Positions 47,901 to 59,869 of a stretch of 64,000 nt of DNA are shown one piece after another; the stretch's first letter is position 1, and the number at the start of each line of letters is the position of its first letter. This DNA comes from Quercus robur. Its lineage: Eukaryota > Streptophyta > Magnoliopsida > Fagales > Fagaceae. The notes beneath the pieces were generated by a model that was given only the letters and a program-made list of their open reading frames with translations, ran no database searches and was not told the DNA's origin. The DNA is taken from contig NC_065542.1 in the NCBI RefSeq assembly GCF_932294415.1, positions 56,230,406 through 56,294,405 on the forward strand, given 5' to 3'. A program made the translations under genes and the position numbers.

Positions 47901-50900
47901 TTACTATTTAACTTATTTTTGCTACTATTCATGAGTCTCATTGCACTTTTTAGTACTATTCATAGGTCTCACTATACTATTTCAGTTACCTTTTAGTTTT
48001 ATCTACATTACTTTCAGCAAAAAGTTTTCAGTTTCAGCTAAATAAACTGTTCCCAAACAGACACTTAATGAAATGGTGGAGCAAAAAGATTCTTTCTTCT
48101 TAGGGTAACCAAAGATGCTTCAAGAGTTGAAGAAAGTATCAAGTACAAAAGTCATTATCCTTTAACACTTCAAAACTCAAGGTCATGTTTTCTCCAACCA
48201 TGTAGAATGATGCAACGAATGCTGCCAGAATTAGAGCTAAATAGATTTCATTTGGCTAGAATTTTTATCTTTATTTTATTCCTAAATTTTATGTAATTTA
48301 TTATATTATTTCTTTCCTTCGTTTTTGTAATCCTGAAAGCTCTATTTAAATTCTCCAGGGAAAGATTGTTGGACATGTTGAATTTGATGAGTAATACTAA
48401 ATTGAGAACTTCTCTTTAGCCTGGTGCTGATTCTAGCCAACCTTACGGACTAATTCCTAGGTTTTCTATCTTGCTTGGTGCTGATTCCGAGCAACTCTAG
48501 GTGATGATTCCTAGGTTTATTTTTATTTTCTAATCTTATTGAATTTGTCCTACATCAAAATATCTTCATTGGGAGATAATAAATAGAGACTATTAGTTAA
48601 GCACCATTACACTTGATCTTAGCCAAAAGGCTGAGTAAGGAATTACTATTAGTTACGCACTATTAAGATCAGTTCAGTAAAACAAAGGCTAATACAGTAA
48701 CCAGGAAGGACAAAGAAAACTAACTTCAAGTACACTCATTTCATGACCAACTGGCATTCTCTGCCTGACGCCAGAAGCACTCGTTGTCATGAGTAATTTT
48801 GACCCAGCAGCAGATATTTCACCATGTGAAACCTTTAAAAATAAATAATAATGTGAGAAAACAATATATGACTAGGAAGATGATAGAAGACAGTGTGAAA
48901 ACTTAAGTCACCTTGGAGGAAAAATCATCATGATCAGAGGAACTTTTAACTCTTCTTAGATACATTGCTTCTCCAGCATGTACCAGCTGTAAATAGAAGT
49001 GACAAAGGATGATTCAAGATTTTAGATATGGCATTGGTTTGACATTGACATCTCCTCAGATATTAATATTAGTAATGAACAGTGTTGTCAACTGACTAGG
49101 AACTTACTTTCACTATTTCTCGATCATTCCAAGGCCCCTTGTCAGATCTAAGACACCCACCATCATTTGGGCATGAGCAAGTTCCACCAAGAAAATCTGG
49201 TAGTTGGCTGTTTTAGCAGATAAATGTTCAAATAATTTTTGTAATGAGTAATAACAACAGTATGCTTGTAATTAAATACCAAAAATACTATGGTAAATGG
49301 TAAAAGTCAAGAAGGAATCCCAAACCTTGAGTCTATAACCTCCAACAACTTACTATGGAATCTGCTGCCTAAAACCTGTGGAATTAGTGAAAGAACAACT
49401 AGTGATGAGTTCATATAGTCTCCAAAAGTAAAAAAACACGAATATAACAAAAGAACTTGTACATGTATCTTTGAAGTGGTCCTTGGGTCTAGAAAGCTTT
49501 TTGCTGTATTCCATAGTAGTTTGAACCCACTACCAGCATTAACAATGAACATCTGATGTAATGTCTGGAGAAAAAATGCTAATATCAGAAATGATTTGCA
49601 GATTCATAATCCAAGAATTCACATACTATATTTCTTTAGTTTCATATGCTATTAAATCACCTCAGGATAGTTATCGCCATCAATTTTCTGCATGTGCATA
49701 ACAAGATCATGGGCAACCTTGCCAAAGCTAACCCAATTCTGTAAAAAATAAAAAGAAACGGAGCAATGAGAAGCAATGATATTGTACAAACATATGCAGA
49801 GGTGAAATAGATACAATAGTAAGCTCAAATTACCAGCCCTTGCACGTCCAGTACTGTAGTTGTAGAATCTATGTGTCTCTTGGCTGCAATGGAACATGCT
49901 GGGAACTTCTCACTGAAGACCTTCTCAAACCCCTGAACATGATACTTTAAAAACCGGTCCACCGAAGTGACATTCATCAGCTTGCTAAGTTCAATTTTAC
50001 CAAGTCTTTCAATATAAACAGGTCGCCCCGCTTTGTCTACACCATGGTAACCATGCGGATACCAACGCCGAACTTCTTCATATTCATCATATACAAAATC
50101 CTAGACATAAGTCATTACAATGCAGAATCTGTAAGAATTGGAAACATTATTATAAATTACTACTAATACAACAGGTAGTTCAGGAAAAAATTTCAACAAT
50201 AATACTACAAAGGTTTAATCCCAACCAAAACAACATGCCTTGACTGCCCATTCTGAATCCTAACATTGGCCAAGATTCTTTAGCTTCTATATGTTAGACC
50301 ATTCTTCTTATCAAATTCATATTTAGGAGAAACCCTGATGACATATTACCTTTAGAATAGAATCTACTCCAAATTCTTTCCTCCAGTTAAGCATTTCAGC
50401 CCACATATAGAGAGTTTTATCCATGTCAAACTTCCTTGCCTTTAGAAACCTGCAGCAAGATATCATTAAGTAGAATAAACAGGAAAACAAAACATAACAT
50501 GCATTAAAAAAACACTTATTCAGGAAATTAAATTACATGGTATTACTAATAACTCATGATTACTTCTAAAATAATGATAAATAACAGATATAATTATAGA
50601 TTACCACCCCCCCCCCCCCACGGGTGGTGTAGCACATTTGCACCTTGCCTACCTATGATTTAAAAAGTTGCACATTATCCATTCAATTCATGGAAAAATT
50701 CTAAATTTTTCCTAATGCTCCATGACTTGGTTATCAAATCCCAAATTTCTCAATTCTCAAAATAAAATGATCAATTTTTTTTAATTAGGAGCTTGAAGTA
50801 ATACTCCAGAATGATAAGTGTATTGAGATATCAAGTCAGCCAAACAAATAAACATTTAGTGTATACCTGTATACATAATTTTTTTATGAAAGGTTAAATT

Positions 50901-51955
50901 TCAGGCATTAACTTTTTCAAGTAATGCTATGCAATTGCGTTTGGATTAGTTTTTTTTTCTTTTCTTTTCTTTCTTTTCTTTTTAATTAGCTTATTAGCTT
51001 ATGTATAATAACTATTTAAACACTTAACATTTTTCTAGCTATAACACTATAATTTTGCCAAATTTGAGGAAATTTGCAAAATAAGCAAGCTTGGCGTTTG
51101 ACTTGGATCAGGAGCACTGTACATGACAGTGATACAACATGTCCAAATGTCGGTGGTCTCGTATCCCATCTAATGCACCCATAAGCATTGCAGCAAATAG
51201 CTAATATTCCAACGCAAGCGAAGTAGTATACAGTACAACTATTGAGGGAGGAGGAGGACCCATAGCCGACCCCAAAATTTTAGGCTAAAAGGCTTGGCTA
51301 TTGAGTCCTGTTGTTATTAGCTAATATACTAGCTTTTAAAATCTCACTTTCTGCATAATACAACTGTAATTTTGACCTTTTCAGCAAACAACAAAAGAAG
51401 AAAAAAAAACTAATCCAAACGCAATCGGATTTATTGAGCTAATAATAGTAAATACTGGAGCAAAAAAACAATGGTTAGAGAGAGAGAGAGAGAGAGTTGT
51501 ACCTAAGCAAAGTGTGATAATCATCATGGGAAGGTGGGAGGAGATCTTTGGCGAGCAATGTCTGTCGAAACGCGTTGACAGCTTCTTCCTCCTTGGAATC
51601 ACGAACGTCGTTGATCGAAATCGAAGCGAATCGGCAATCGGCGACCTTGTTTCCGCGCTTTCTAAGAGATTGAGAGAGGGAGATCGAAAGCCTAGAACCG
51701 GAACAACTACCACTACCACCACCGCCATTCATTATAACCTTCCTCTTCGTCCTCTTCTTCAGAGATCTGACTCGAACCTTTCGCCTCTCGTCCTCAGACG
51801 CTGTCGTTTCAGCCTCACAGCAACTCTTCCCCTTCCTTTCCACTTCTTCAATCGACGCCGCCACTTCCTCTACAAAATTTTCCAAACAAATCAAAATCCA
51901 AATCAAATTTTGCAACCAAAAAAATAAATAAATAAATAAAAATTGCACCTGGCAT
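44922..51955 (-). CDS. SFH: SEC14-nodulin type phosphatidylinositol transfer protein
   Basis: Predicted phosphatidylinositol/phosphatidylcholine transfer protein of the plant SFH family, which shapes phosphoinositide signalling at membranes. Exons (5' to 3'): 51955-51949, 51869-51503, 50449-50350, 50100-49834, 49738-49661, 49564-49463, 49375-49326, 49207-49108, 48986-48912, 48832-48725, 47546-47462, 46790-46734, 46553-46150, 45994-45920, 44978-44922. Phases agree throughout: 1,932 nt, 643 aa. Residues about 35-60 hold [29 protein letters not shown] is about 90-150 ([34 protein letters not shown]). SEC14 is about 155-330 ([61 protein letters not shown]). The nodulin-like C-terminal part has a hydrophobic stretch 480-512, a coiled coil about 545-620 and the family end NSCWPRN...APGR. 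Intact. Which SFH paralogue is not decided. Confidence 0.92.
46042..46149 (-). repeat. 54-bp tandem duplication beside SFH donor
   Basis: Two near-identical 54-bp units (ACTATATTTTTCAGAACAAT...GAAGGATAATTT) lie in the intron immediately downstream of exon 13. The donor-proximal unit ends within a few nt of the splice site. Confidence 0.9.
47068..47162 (-). mobile_element. tRNA-derived SINE copy 3, in SFH intron
   Basis: Third copy of the SINE at 6691 and 8282, minus strand, hence sense with respect to the SFH gene. The B box GGTTCAAATCC is intact, and its 3' end is followed by GAAGAAAAAAAAG. Confidence 0.65.
47858..48068. mobile_element. MITE-like repeat in SFH intron
   Basis: Ends TGCATTTGGCATTGG and CTGTTCCCAAACAGACAC are imperfect inverted complements. 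The interior has two CTACTATTCATGAGTCTCA-like repeats. Borders and superfamily are tentative. Confidence 0.4.
48410..48560 (+). mobile_element. LTR fragment in SFH intron 10
   Basis: GGTGCTGATTC, GATTCCTAGGTT and TTGTCCTACATCA match, with divergence, the LTR-end sequence seen at 28890-29056 in DCL3 intron 9 (GGTGCTAACTC, TCCTAGGTCC, TTGTCTTGCATCA). Same gypsy family, fragment only. Confidence 0.55.
48607..48642 (-). pseudogene. U2 snRNA 5'-end fragment
   Basis: On the minus strand AAGGAATTACTC aside, the stretch GCCTTTTGGCTAAGATCAAG followed by TGTA is the highly conserved 5' stem and branch-recognition neighbourhood of U2 snRNA. Only about 35 nt match. The downstream U2 sequence (GTATCTGTTC...) and plant snRNA promoter elements are absent, so it is a truncated pseudogene. 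Confidence 0.75.
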
Positions 51956-53720
51956 TGTGAGAATCGGAATTCAATTTGGGATCAAAGGTCTGCATTAAAA
52001 CAAAAACAAATAAGATCCTCATAATTAGCCTCTAGATCTGCTGAAATCTGACATTGACGATCAAATCCAAAAAAAACAAAAACGAGAATCAGAGAATAGT
52101 GGGAATAATAAGAAAAGAAAACGCACCGAATTCACAAAAAAATGAAATGATATTTGGTGTAGGTGTAGCTCTCAAGAATAGTAAATGACTGCAAGAGAAA
52201 GACAGAGAGAGAGAGAGAGAATAAAAGTTGCTTTGAGAATACGAAGGAATTTTAGTTTTCTCTCTGTTGAAATTTTTTTTTGTTTTTTAACTTTCAGGTA
52301 GAAATATGAGAGCTGAGCAGAGGAACGTAGCGCAGAGAGAGAGAGAAAGAAAGGGATGTCGTTGTCAAAAGCGTAACAAAGGAGACGTAGCGTGCAACGG
52401 CCGCTTCAGATTTTTTTTTGTTTTGTTTTGTTTAGTTTTTATTTACATAGCGCCGGGCTGTTTCGCTCCTGCAACTTTTTGTTTCTTCCTCTGTTTTTTT
52501 TTTTTTTTTTTTACTTTTTTTTTTCTTTTTAAAAAATATTATTCCTTTTATTATCTTTGGTGTGAAATATATGGGGTTAAATTAAAGGTGCCGGTGTATT
52601 TTTGGCATCAGCTAAAATGGCATTTTCGTGGAGTGGAGGCATATCCCATCAAAATTGCAAACTAAACTAGACCAAGAAAAAAACATAAAAACAAGCCTAC
52701 ATTCGGTGTAGATTTTTGCCTAGACAATTTGTATCTTGTTACAGTGTCCAACTTGTACAATTTTTTTTTGTTTTCTCTCTCTTCTCTATTGCTAAATTAA
52801 GAATGAGATGTAGAGCTAATGTAAAATAGATAAAATGACTTTTTAATTATTTAATTTTTTTTTTGGGTTAAAAATGGGCTACAATATACATGTAATTGAA
52901 ATATGTAAAAGTAGTGTGGAAGTAATGCTATTATTACACATTAATACTTATTTTCAAAACCTTATCAACTAGATATTAATTTATCTGTACTAACTCAAAA
53001 TAATATAGTTATAATTAATGAAAAGCAAGGAAGTGAAAGAAATAATGTATGAATTTATAAATAACACTAAGTTGAAATATTTAGATACGGATAGCACACT
53101 AAGTTTGGTTGTTTTTTTTAATTTCAATCCTCTAATTTTACTTTCGTTTAATTGAAATTTGTAAGTTTCGAATTTATTCAATTACAATATTCTGTCAAAT
53201 TTTGTTTAGAAAATTCCCTTAAAAATATATTTTTTTTCACATGAAAAAATCTTTAAAATTAATTATGTAACTTTTTTTCAAAAAATATACTTAATAGCAA
53301 TTATTTTTACAAAATGGGATAAAATACCTTAATTGAATAATTTTGAAACTTTAAAAGACTCAATTAAACAAAGTAAAGTTTTTTTAAAAAAAAAAAAAAA
53401 ACTTGAATGAATTTTGATCAAGCTTAAAGGGTATACTTTGCATTTTAGCTTGAAAATAACTATAAAGTTTAAGATTCAAACATATAATTTATCCTTGAAA
53501 CTTTTAACATCATAATTTTATGCTATGTAAATTTTATCATTTTACTTATAACAATTTCATGAAATTCTTAATTCTTTTAACAAAGTAAAAAAAAAAAAAA
53601 AAATACAAGACATACAATCCTATTCCGATGTATATATTTTAACAACAAAAATAAGCAAACGTCACAAAATAGACCTCACTTTAGAAAAAAAAAAAAAAAA
53701 TGCTCCTTTTTGTCCCAATT
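51956..53720. other. SFH 5' flank and spacer
   Basis: Holds the probable 5' UTR/promoter of the minus-strand SFH gene, a (GA)n run at about 52206-52222, and then AT-rich DNA with T-runs. No gene recognised. Confidence 0.55.
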
Positions 53721-53935
53721 AAACCCACGTGTGGAAAAAGTCTAGTTACCTGTTTTCTTTTTCAATCATTTCTGTGTTTTTTTTTTGGACTGCCACTCGT
53801 CGACGGAACGGGAAGAAAGCGCGGAATGAAGACGGAGTTAGCGTACGCGTACGGAGCGCAATAGCTGGGACCGAGTTTTTGTCACGGACCACTAGTTGTT
53901 TGCCACGTGGAGATGGGTGACGTTGCCACCCTTTC
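53721..53935. other. GC-richer island with G-boxes
   Basis: A local GC-rich stretch in AT-rich DNA, with CACGTG cores at about 53728 and 53904 and ACGCGTACG-type motifs. It could be a promoter remnant, but no gene follows on either side. Confidence 0.3.
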
Positions 53936-54078
53936 TCTTATTTTTTTGGAAAGATATTAAAGGGCGTAGGAATAGTACTACCTACGTAAACAACCATTTC
54001 ACATCAAATTTAGCTGCAAACTATTAGGTTTTTTGTTTTTTTTTTTTTTGGGGGTAAAGTCGGCAAGATATTTGTTTA

Positions 54079-54469
54079 TTAGGGCATTTACATTGGGAAT
54101 GACATATGTCATATTTAAGAAAAATTTAGCATAAAAGTTCAAAACCTCCCACACATCTGGACTTGTAAAAACCAACTATTGTAAAAAGATTTGCACTGTA
54201 GCTTAATTCTATAAAAAAAAATTAATATTTTATTTACTTAGTTTATCAATTCTTCTCACTGCGGGTTTTTGGGTTTTGGTTTTTTGTTTTTATTTGGGTT
54301 TTGGGATATATTTATTTTATTGTATAGAAATATTATTTTAATGTGTTGTATTGTAAAATAAAAGTTGGAATGCTGATAGTATTGTAAAATGATATGGTAT
54401 AATTAATAAAGTAGCTTTTTGAAATGGTAAAATAAGATGGGATAGAATTTTGGGATGTGAATGCTCTTA
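54079..54469. mobile_element. Tourist-like MITE (PIF/Harbinger)
   Basis: The element 54082-54466 has ends GGGCATTTACATTGGGA and (inverted) GAGCATTCACATCCCAA and is flanked by TTA on each side, the PIF/Harbinger target site. It is 385 bp with no coding capacity. Confidence 0.65.
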
Positions 54470-54858
54470 CTAGTTTTTACCTATTTCATTATTTATATCA
54501 TTTATTACTTAAAAAAAAATTTAGATCACAACCCTTTTTTATCACAATTGTGACACGGTAGTCTATAAATGATGGAGAAAAAATAGTAAGTCTATCAGTT
54601 ATGTCAAATTTTTAAATGCACAATAATTTTACAACAAAGTCGTAGATAACAAACTATTAATAGTTTTTATTTGGATCCACTACCGATATTACTTTTTTAC
54701 TTAGAGGAAATCTAAGACCATAAATTTTGTTACTACAACTGTGATGTGGCAACCCATATATAAGTGATTGAAAAAAATTGTGAATTTATGTGAAAGTGAT
54801 AGACAACTATTTATAGTCTACCACATCAAAGTTGTGGTAAAAAATAAATCATATGTCT

Positions 54859-55005
54859 ACAATATTTTCACAACTCTTTCAAAACAAATACTAACTAGCA
54901 TTTTGTTACTGGTTGTTATTGATGGGTTAAAAAATAATTTAAGTGGTGGGTTAAAATTGGAACCAGTAACAATTTACTATATATGATTTGTTGTGAAAAT
55001 ATTGT
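54859..55005. mobile_element. Small MITE-like element, copy 2
   Basis: Perfect 16-bp inverted ends ACAATATTTTCACAAC / GTTGTGAAAATATTGT. Related to 1352-1483. Confidence 0.5.
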
Positions 55006-55678
55006 ACACGTAACACTTTTAGAAAAAAAAAAAAAAAAATTGTTCAAAGTTTGGTAATAAACTAGGTTGTAGCCTAAGGCTACAATTTCATTCAATATTT
55101 TTTAATGGATATGAATTTTGACAAATTCACAATTAAATTACATTTTCTTCTTATATTTTGTATTCTTGTAAAATTTATAGAAGCCCAAAGATCTTCTAAA
55201 TCAAATGTTTAAATTTTAAGTATTTGTAGTTTAAAATTATGATTAAAAAATAAGTTTATAAATTGAAGTATAAATAATATTCTATTGACATGAAACTTGA
55301 TATGTGTTTTTAAAAACATTAAAAAAAAACATTTAATCCAACTGTGAGAATTTCAAAGTATGTAATTATGTTAATTTTTTTAATGAGAATTATAATTTTA
55401 GATTACAACTAAATTTGCAACTAAATTTTGTAAAGAAAAATTGTGATCGAAGTTATGGCAAAAAAAAAAAAAAAAAAAAACAATTATGGTTCCAAAACAA
55501 TTCTTTTACTTATGGGTTCGGTTAATGTATGTCTTTAGGGAATATATTAATCATCTATTTTTGAAAATATTTTATATGGAATTGAAAAAACTATCAAAAA
55601 AAAAAAAAGTTAAATAACTTTTTCATTTTTCTATAAAAAATTTTCTTAAAATAAGCATAGGATTAATAAAACCCTTTA
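55006..55678. other. AT-rich spacer
   Basis: No gene seen; A-runs and a short GTTGTAGCCTAAGGCTACAA hairpin near 55066. The block at about 55507-55570 resembles 43658-43715 (both contain GTTAATGT and ATCTATTTTTG), a dispersed repeat fragment. Confidence 0.5.
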
Positions 55679-55960
55679 TCTATACTACTATTGAAGAGGA
55701 TTTTCCTGTTTGAGATTTTTTTTTTTTTATTATTCAAAAATGCTCTTGTATCCCTATGTTTAAGTAGAGAAAAAACTAAAAGATAATCCCGTAAAAATAC
55801 AACTTTAATTTCCACTAAAACATTGCTTAAAAATAGGGCTACTCTCCTGTTAATTTTTAAATTTCTTTATCTACTTATAAATTAAATTCTCAAAATAAAA
55901 ATTATATATATAAAATAAAAACACAGATTTTTTTTCTACAAAATAAGACCGCTAAAAAGA
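55679..55960 (+). mobile_element. Helitron 5' end, copy 2
   Basis: Starts TCTATACTACTATTG directly after an A, as expected for insertion between A and T. About 280 bp are shared with 20648-20925. No 3' terminus was identified downstream, so only the 5' part is called. Confidence 0.6.
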
Positions 55961-56306
55961 AGAAAAAATATCATTCCACGTAAAGAGTGTATGATGAGAC
56001 TACTTACCACTAAAAAATTGGCTTGAACTTTATTTTGAAAAAATGGATGTAAAAAGTTAATGGGATATATATGATGTATAGCTTTATTTGGCGTCGGCGT
56101 TGCCTCGTCCGCTTACAGTGCCTTTGGTAACCTCTGTAGTGTCCGAATCTGGGCTCCACATGCGTTTTGAATTTGGTTCCCGTTACAAGAGACTTCTCAA
56201 TTGTCTTCTTATTTGTCCTTTTGTTTACAGTTTTTGTTTAAATTCACTTTTTTATATATGTATTTAAAAAATCATGTTAATAAAATATGGGGTAATGGGT
56301 TTTCTT
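55961..56306. other. Spacer before LINE insertion
   Basis: Nothing recognised. A GC-richer patch at 56088-56190 stands out against the AT-rich background but has no frame I can assign. Confidence 0.4.
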
Positions 56307-56706
56307 AAGTCAATTTTTAATAAATTATTTTAGAAAATTTAAATCTAAAATTTGGAATCAGAGAATTGATCATGGAAGCCAAATAAGGGATGCAAAGTTG
56401 CTAAACCAGAGGGCAGTGGAGTACTTAGACGAGTATAGGAAAGCGCAAGACCAGATAACTCTTCCAAACACCGTGGGTTGCGCTTGGTTTCTATTTGCTG
56501 TATTAGAAGAGGGGGAAATAGAATAGCACATATTTTAGCACAATATGCTAGAAATGTTACTGATGAGTTGTATTGGATGAAGGATATTCCACCCTGTGTC
56601 CTAGAAGCCTAGTATCATGACCGTTTAAATATAAATGAATGAACATTTGCATTGTCTTAAAAAAAAAAAAAAAAGTCAAATTTTAATAAGTTATTTTAGA
56701 AAATTT
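56307..56706 (+). mobile_element. 5'-truncated LINE with long target duplication
   Basis: The insert 56341-56672 encodes, in broken frames, the RNase H end of a LINE (NQRAVEYLDEYRKAQDQI, then AHILAQYARNVTDELYWMKD). A short 3' UTR and a 15-nt A tail follow. It is flanked by about 34-bp direct repeats (56307-56340 and 56673-56706, about three mismatches) beginning AAGTCAA. Confidence 0.82.
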
Positions 56707-57386
56707 TTCACACTACTTTTATGAAAAATATAAAATACTATCAAAATAATTAATTTTTTTTTTCATAAAAAATTTCTTAAAATATTTTTTAAACCAATAA
56801 GATATTTTGTTTTTAATACAAAATAAAAATTTTACTCTAACTTAATTTAAATATATATATATATATATATATGTGTATGAAGTTTTCTCCTGAAGATATT
56901 TTAATAGTTCAATCATGATTTTTTTTTTTTTTCTCGAATTGATTTGAAGAAAAATTTATATTTTTTAATGTAACAGCTCTAAAATGAGGTGTTATTTGTC
57001 ACATTTTTTTATAATTAGGATGTTGACTTCAAGTTTTTTAAGTAACTAATGATAGGCCGTGCTTTGCATGATTTAAATTGGCTTAAAAGTCATTACATTA
57101 AAAATTAAATTTATAAAAGATGATATATTTTATTGTTACATACTTTAAGAAGGGTTTGACTTACCTCTAATACTTTTTAACTAGATATGTCCTTTTGTTT
57201 TAAATATACAATGGCAAATGGTAGTGAGTTTTAATATCCACATTTTTATTTAATTAGTGGGTGATATAATAGTCTCTCATTAAAACAAAAAAAAAAAAAT
57301 TTAATTAAAAAAGTATTAGAGGTAAGCTAGATCATTTTAAGAAAGATGGTCATTGATCTACCAAAAGTGTTTGTAAGAACTCAATT
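56707..57386. other. AT-rich spacer
   Basis: No gene seen; contains an (AT)n run near 56853-56871. Confidence 0.55.
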
Positions 57387-58043
57387 TGTAACGACCCCAA
57401 AATGATATTGGGTTTAAGGGCCCAAACAATATAATTTGTAGAGTGTGGGCTTGGAAGGCTAGGTCTTGGTCACCGGACGGTGGGTGGTCATAGTACTTGT
57501 AAGGAGATGAACCATGTTTACTCGAGAAGTCTTTCTTCTCGGCATGGCCTGGGAGGCTCTGATTCTTGGCCTTTATTCCCCCCCCCCCTCTTTTTTGGAT
57601 TGCTTACTTCTCTTTTTATATTAGTCTTTACTCTTCCTCCAACGTCCACGTGTAGATTCAGCTTTCCAAGGCTGATACTTGTCCCATCAACCCATACCCA
57701 AAGTGGTTGGGGGTGGTTGTAAAAGTTGAAAAGCATTGCTCTGTCTAGCGCAAAGTATTTAATTGCAGTAATGGCAGCCTTTCCTTTGTCCTTTGTCGCC
57801 ATATTGCCTAGGGGTCCTTTCTCCATCAACGTGGATGTGTTCGGTTTTTCCCAAAACTGTTCCTATACCGTTCTTGTCCCTTCTTTTAGGAGTGCCTTGG
57901 GGATGCTAAGGACAGAATCATCCTAGGCTATGTCTCAAGACTATTTGGACTTTCATTGTATATCCTCGGCTATATCCCCTCTCGGCTCGGGCCTTGGGCC
58001 CTAATGTAAAGTGGGTCAGGGTTACAAATTCTCTGGCCCCACA
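57387..58043. mobile_element. LTR related to the 19-kb solo LTR
   Basis: Begins TGTAACGACCCCAAAATG and ends CTGGCCCCACA. Shares GGGCCCAAACAATATAATTT, GTAGAGTGTGGGCTTGGAAG and the 3' part with 19015-19701. The flanking pentamers (CAATT / GTGTT) do not match well, so a clean target duplication is not shown. No internal domains adjoin it. Confidence 0.75.
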
Positions 58044-58500
58044 GTGTTAATGGGGAGTTAATTGTCTTCATAAATGAGATTTATTTATTTAGTTTTCTTC
58101 ACCACTTTTTTTTTTTTTTTTTTTACAACAAATCATATGTAATTTAAATATTCATTTTTACAACTCATGGCTTTTAGGTTACTAAGGAAACTTTTTTTTT
58201 TTTTTGACTGATAGTAAGGAATCTTTTATTTTGGAATAAAAATGGAAATATTTATGGTGCAATTTAAGAAGTTTATAGTGGATAATTATTAAAATGATGG
58301 AATTGATAATGCAAATTTAAGGTTTTTTTTTTTTTTTTTTTTAATTATTGGTGACACATTGCAAAATGATTGACACATGCCAATAGTTTTTTGCCATATA
58401 TTGTTTGAGAAGTGACATGTACTAATAGTTGTCTACCACATGGCATTTGAGATGTGTCATTATTTTTTGCATTGTGAATGAAACATGTGTCACCATTTTT
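58044..58500. other. Spacer
   Basis: AT-rich, no gene. It includes a short tail-like insertion at about 58181-58227: imperfect 15-bp repeats, 13 of 15 matching, around a T-run plus GACTGAT. Confidence 0.45.
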
Positions 58501-59114
58501 GTGTATCCACCAGTTTGTGGAATCCAGCTTTTATAATATATATTATAGATAGATAAATAGACGTGTAAAGTTTTTTGGGATGGTTTGCGATGAAGTGTGA
58601 CTTCGTCAATCGAGTTGAATGCGTCCAGATGGATCCAAGCTCTTGTCTGGATACCTGCGTGAATGAAAAGATTGCTCCTTCCAATGTGGTCACCGGTGTG
58701 GTGCCTGCCACAACGTCTCTGATGCCAAAGTCAGAACACGAAAGTGTTTTGTAAAATGAAACAGAATAGCAGTATAACAATCAATGTCTTTCAAAGTTTT
58801 TTTTTGTACCTTGTGTTGGCAATGTGAGGGCTTTATATATGTTGCCTTGGATTCTAGCCGTTGTGATTGATATTGTGATGTTAATGCCTTCCTTAGTAAC
58901 GCCTCCTGCCTAGTAATGGGGCTTTGATATGCTCTCAACGGTTTATACAGTTGGTTTTGTAACCATCCGGGGCATTATTGGCAGCATTGAATGATCCGGC
59001 TGCCTTCGTCAGTGACGTGGGCATTTGTTAGGCTCGGCTCAGGGAATGGTCTCTTTTGTCTTGCTGAGCCTGTCTGTAGTCAATTTCGTTAGTCTCATCA
59101 GCTGCCCTCAGATT

Positions 59115-59148
59115 CTATGGTCGTCGTGACATGTCATGACAACCATAG
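59115..59148. repeat. 34-bp palindrome in putative LTR
   Basis: CTATGGTCGTCGTGACATG and its continuation to CCATAG form an almost perfect inverted repeat without a loop. Confidence 0.8.
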
Positions 59149-59869
59149 AAGATAAAAGGTCTTTGGATTGTAAGTGACTCTTGGGATTTCGCGTCGTATT
59201 AAATGCGTAGTGGTGGCGCCACACGCGTCATGGCCACGTGGTGCGTGCTGATCGGTGGGGTTATTTGCATGACCCTTGGGTTTCTCGCTGTTTTCCAGTT
59301 GTTTGGGCTTTAGTTTTTAAACTTTCTTTTCCTTTTGTTTCCCCCTTCACTTTTCCCAATTTCCTTAATCATTGCTCTGAGTTTCTTTTTCTCCGTTTGT
59401 TCTTGCGACTGTTCCGACCTTGCTTTGGCGACTTCCTTTTTTCGATTACGCTGCACCTTTTCGAGGCATGTTTCTCTTTTTCCTCTTCCTCTATTTCCCT
59501 TTTTTTTTTTTTTTCTTTTTTTTCTTTTTTTCTTTTTCATAATCTATTATAAATTCCTAATTTTTCCTTTTTCTTTCCTTTGCTATAGTTGTCTTTGTTT
59601 TCTGGCTTTTGGGATTTTAGTATTTACCTCCTTCTTCTGCATTTTTCCTGGGTGTCCATGGTTAGTAGTTCTGAGGTTAGGATAGCTTGCCCTTCAGTTT
59701 CTTTCCTTTTTGTGCCTTTGGGGGGGGGGGGGGGGGTTTAGGCGTTTTCCCAAACCTTGAGGACTTTGTTTTTAAGGGTAACAGTTTGGGCGTTGCATTG
59801 GTTGAGTTGTGTCCTTTGCTTTGTCAATTTATTGATTGGTTTGAGGGTCTGGTGAGAGAGCAGGGGACG

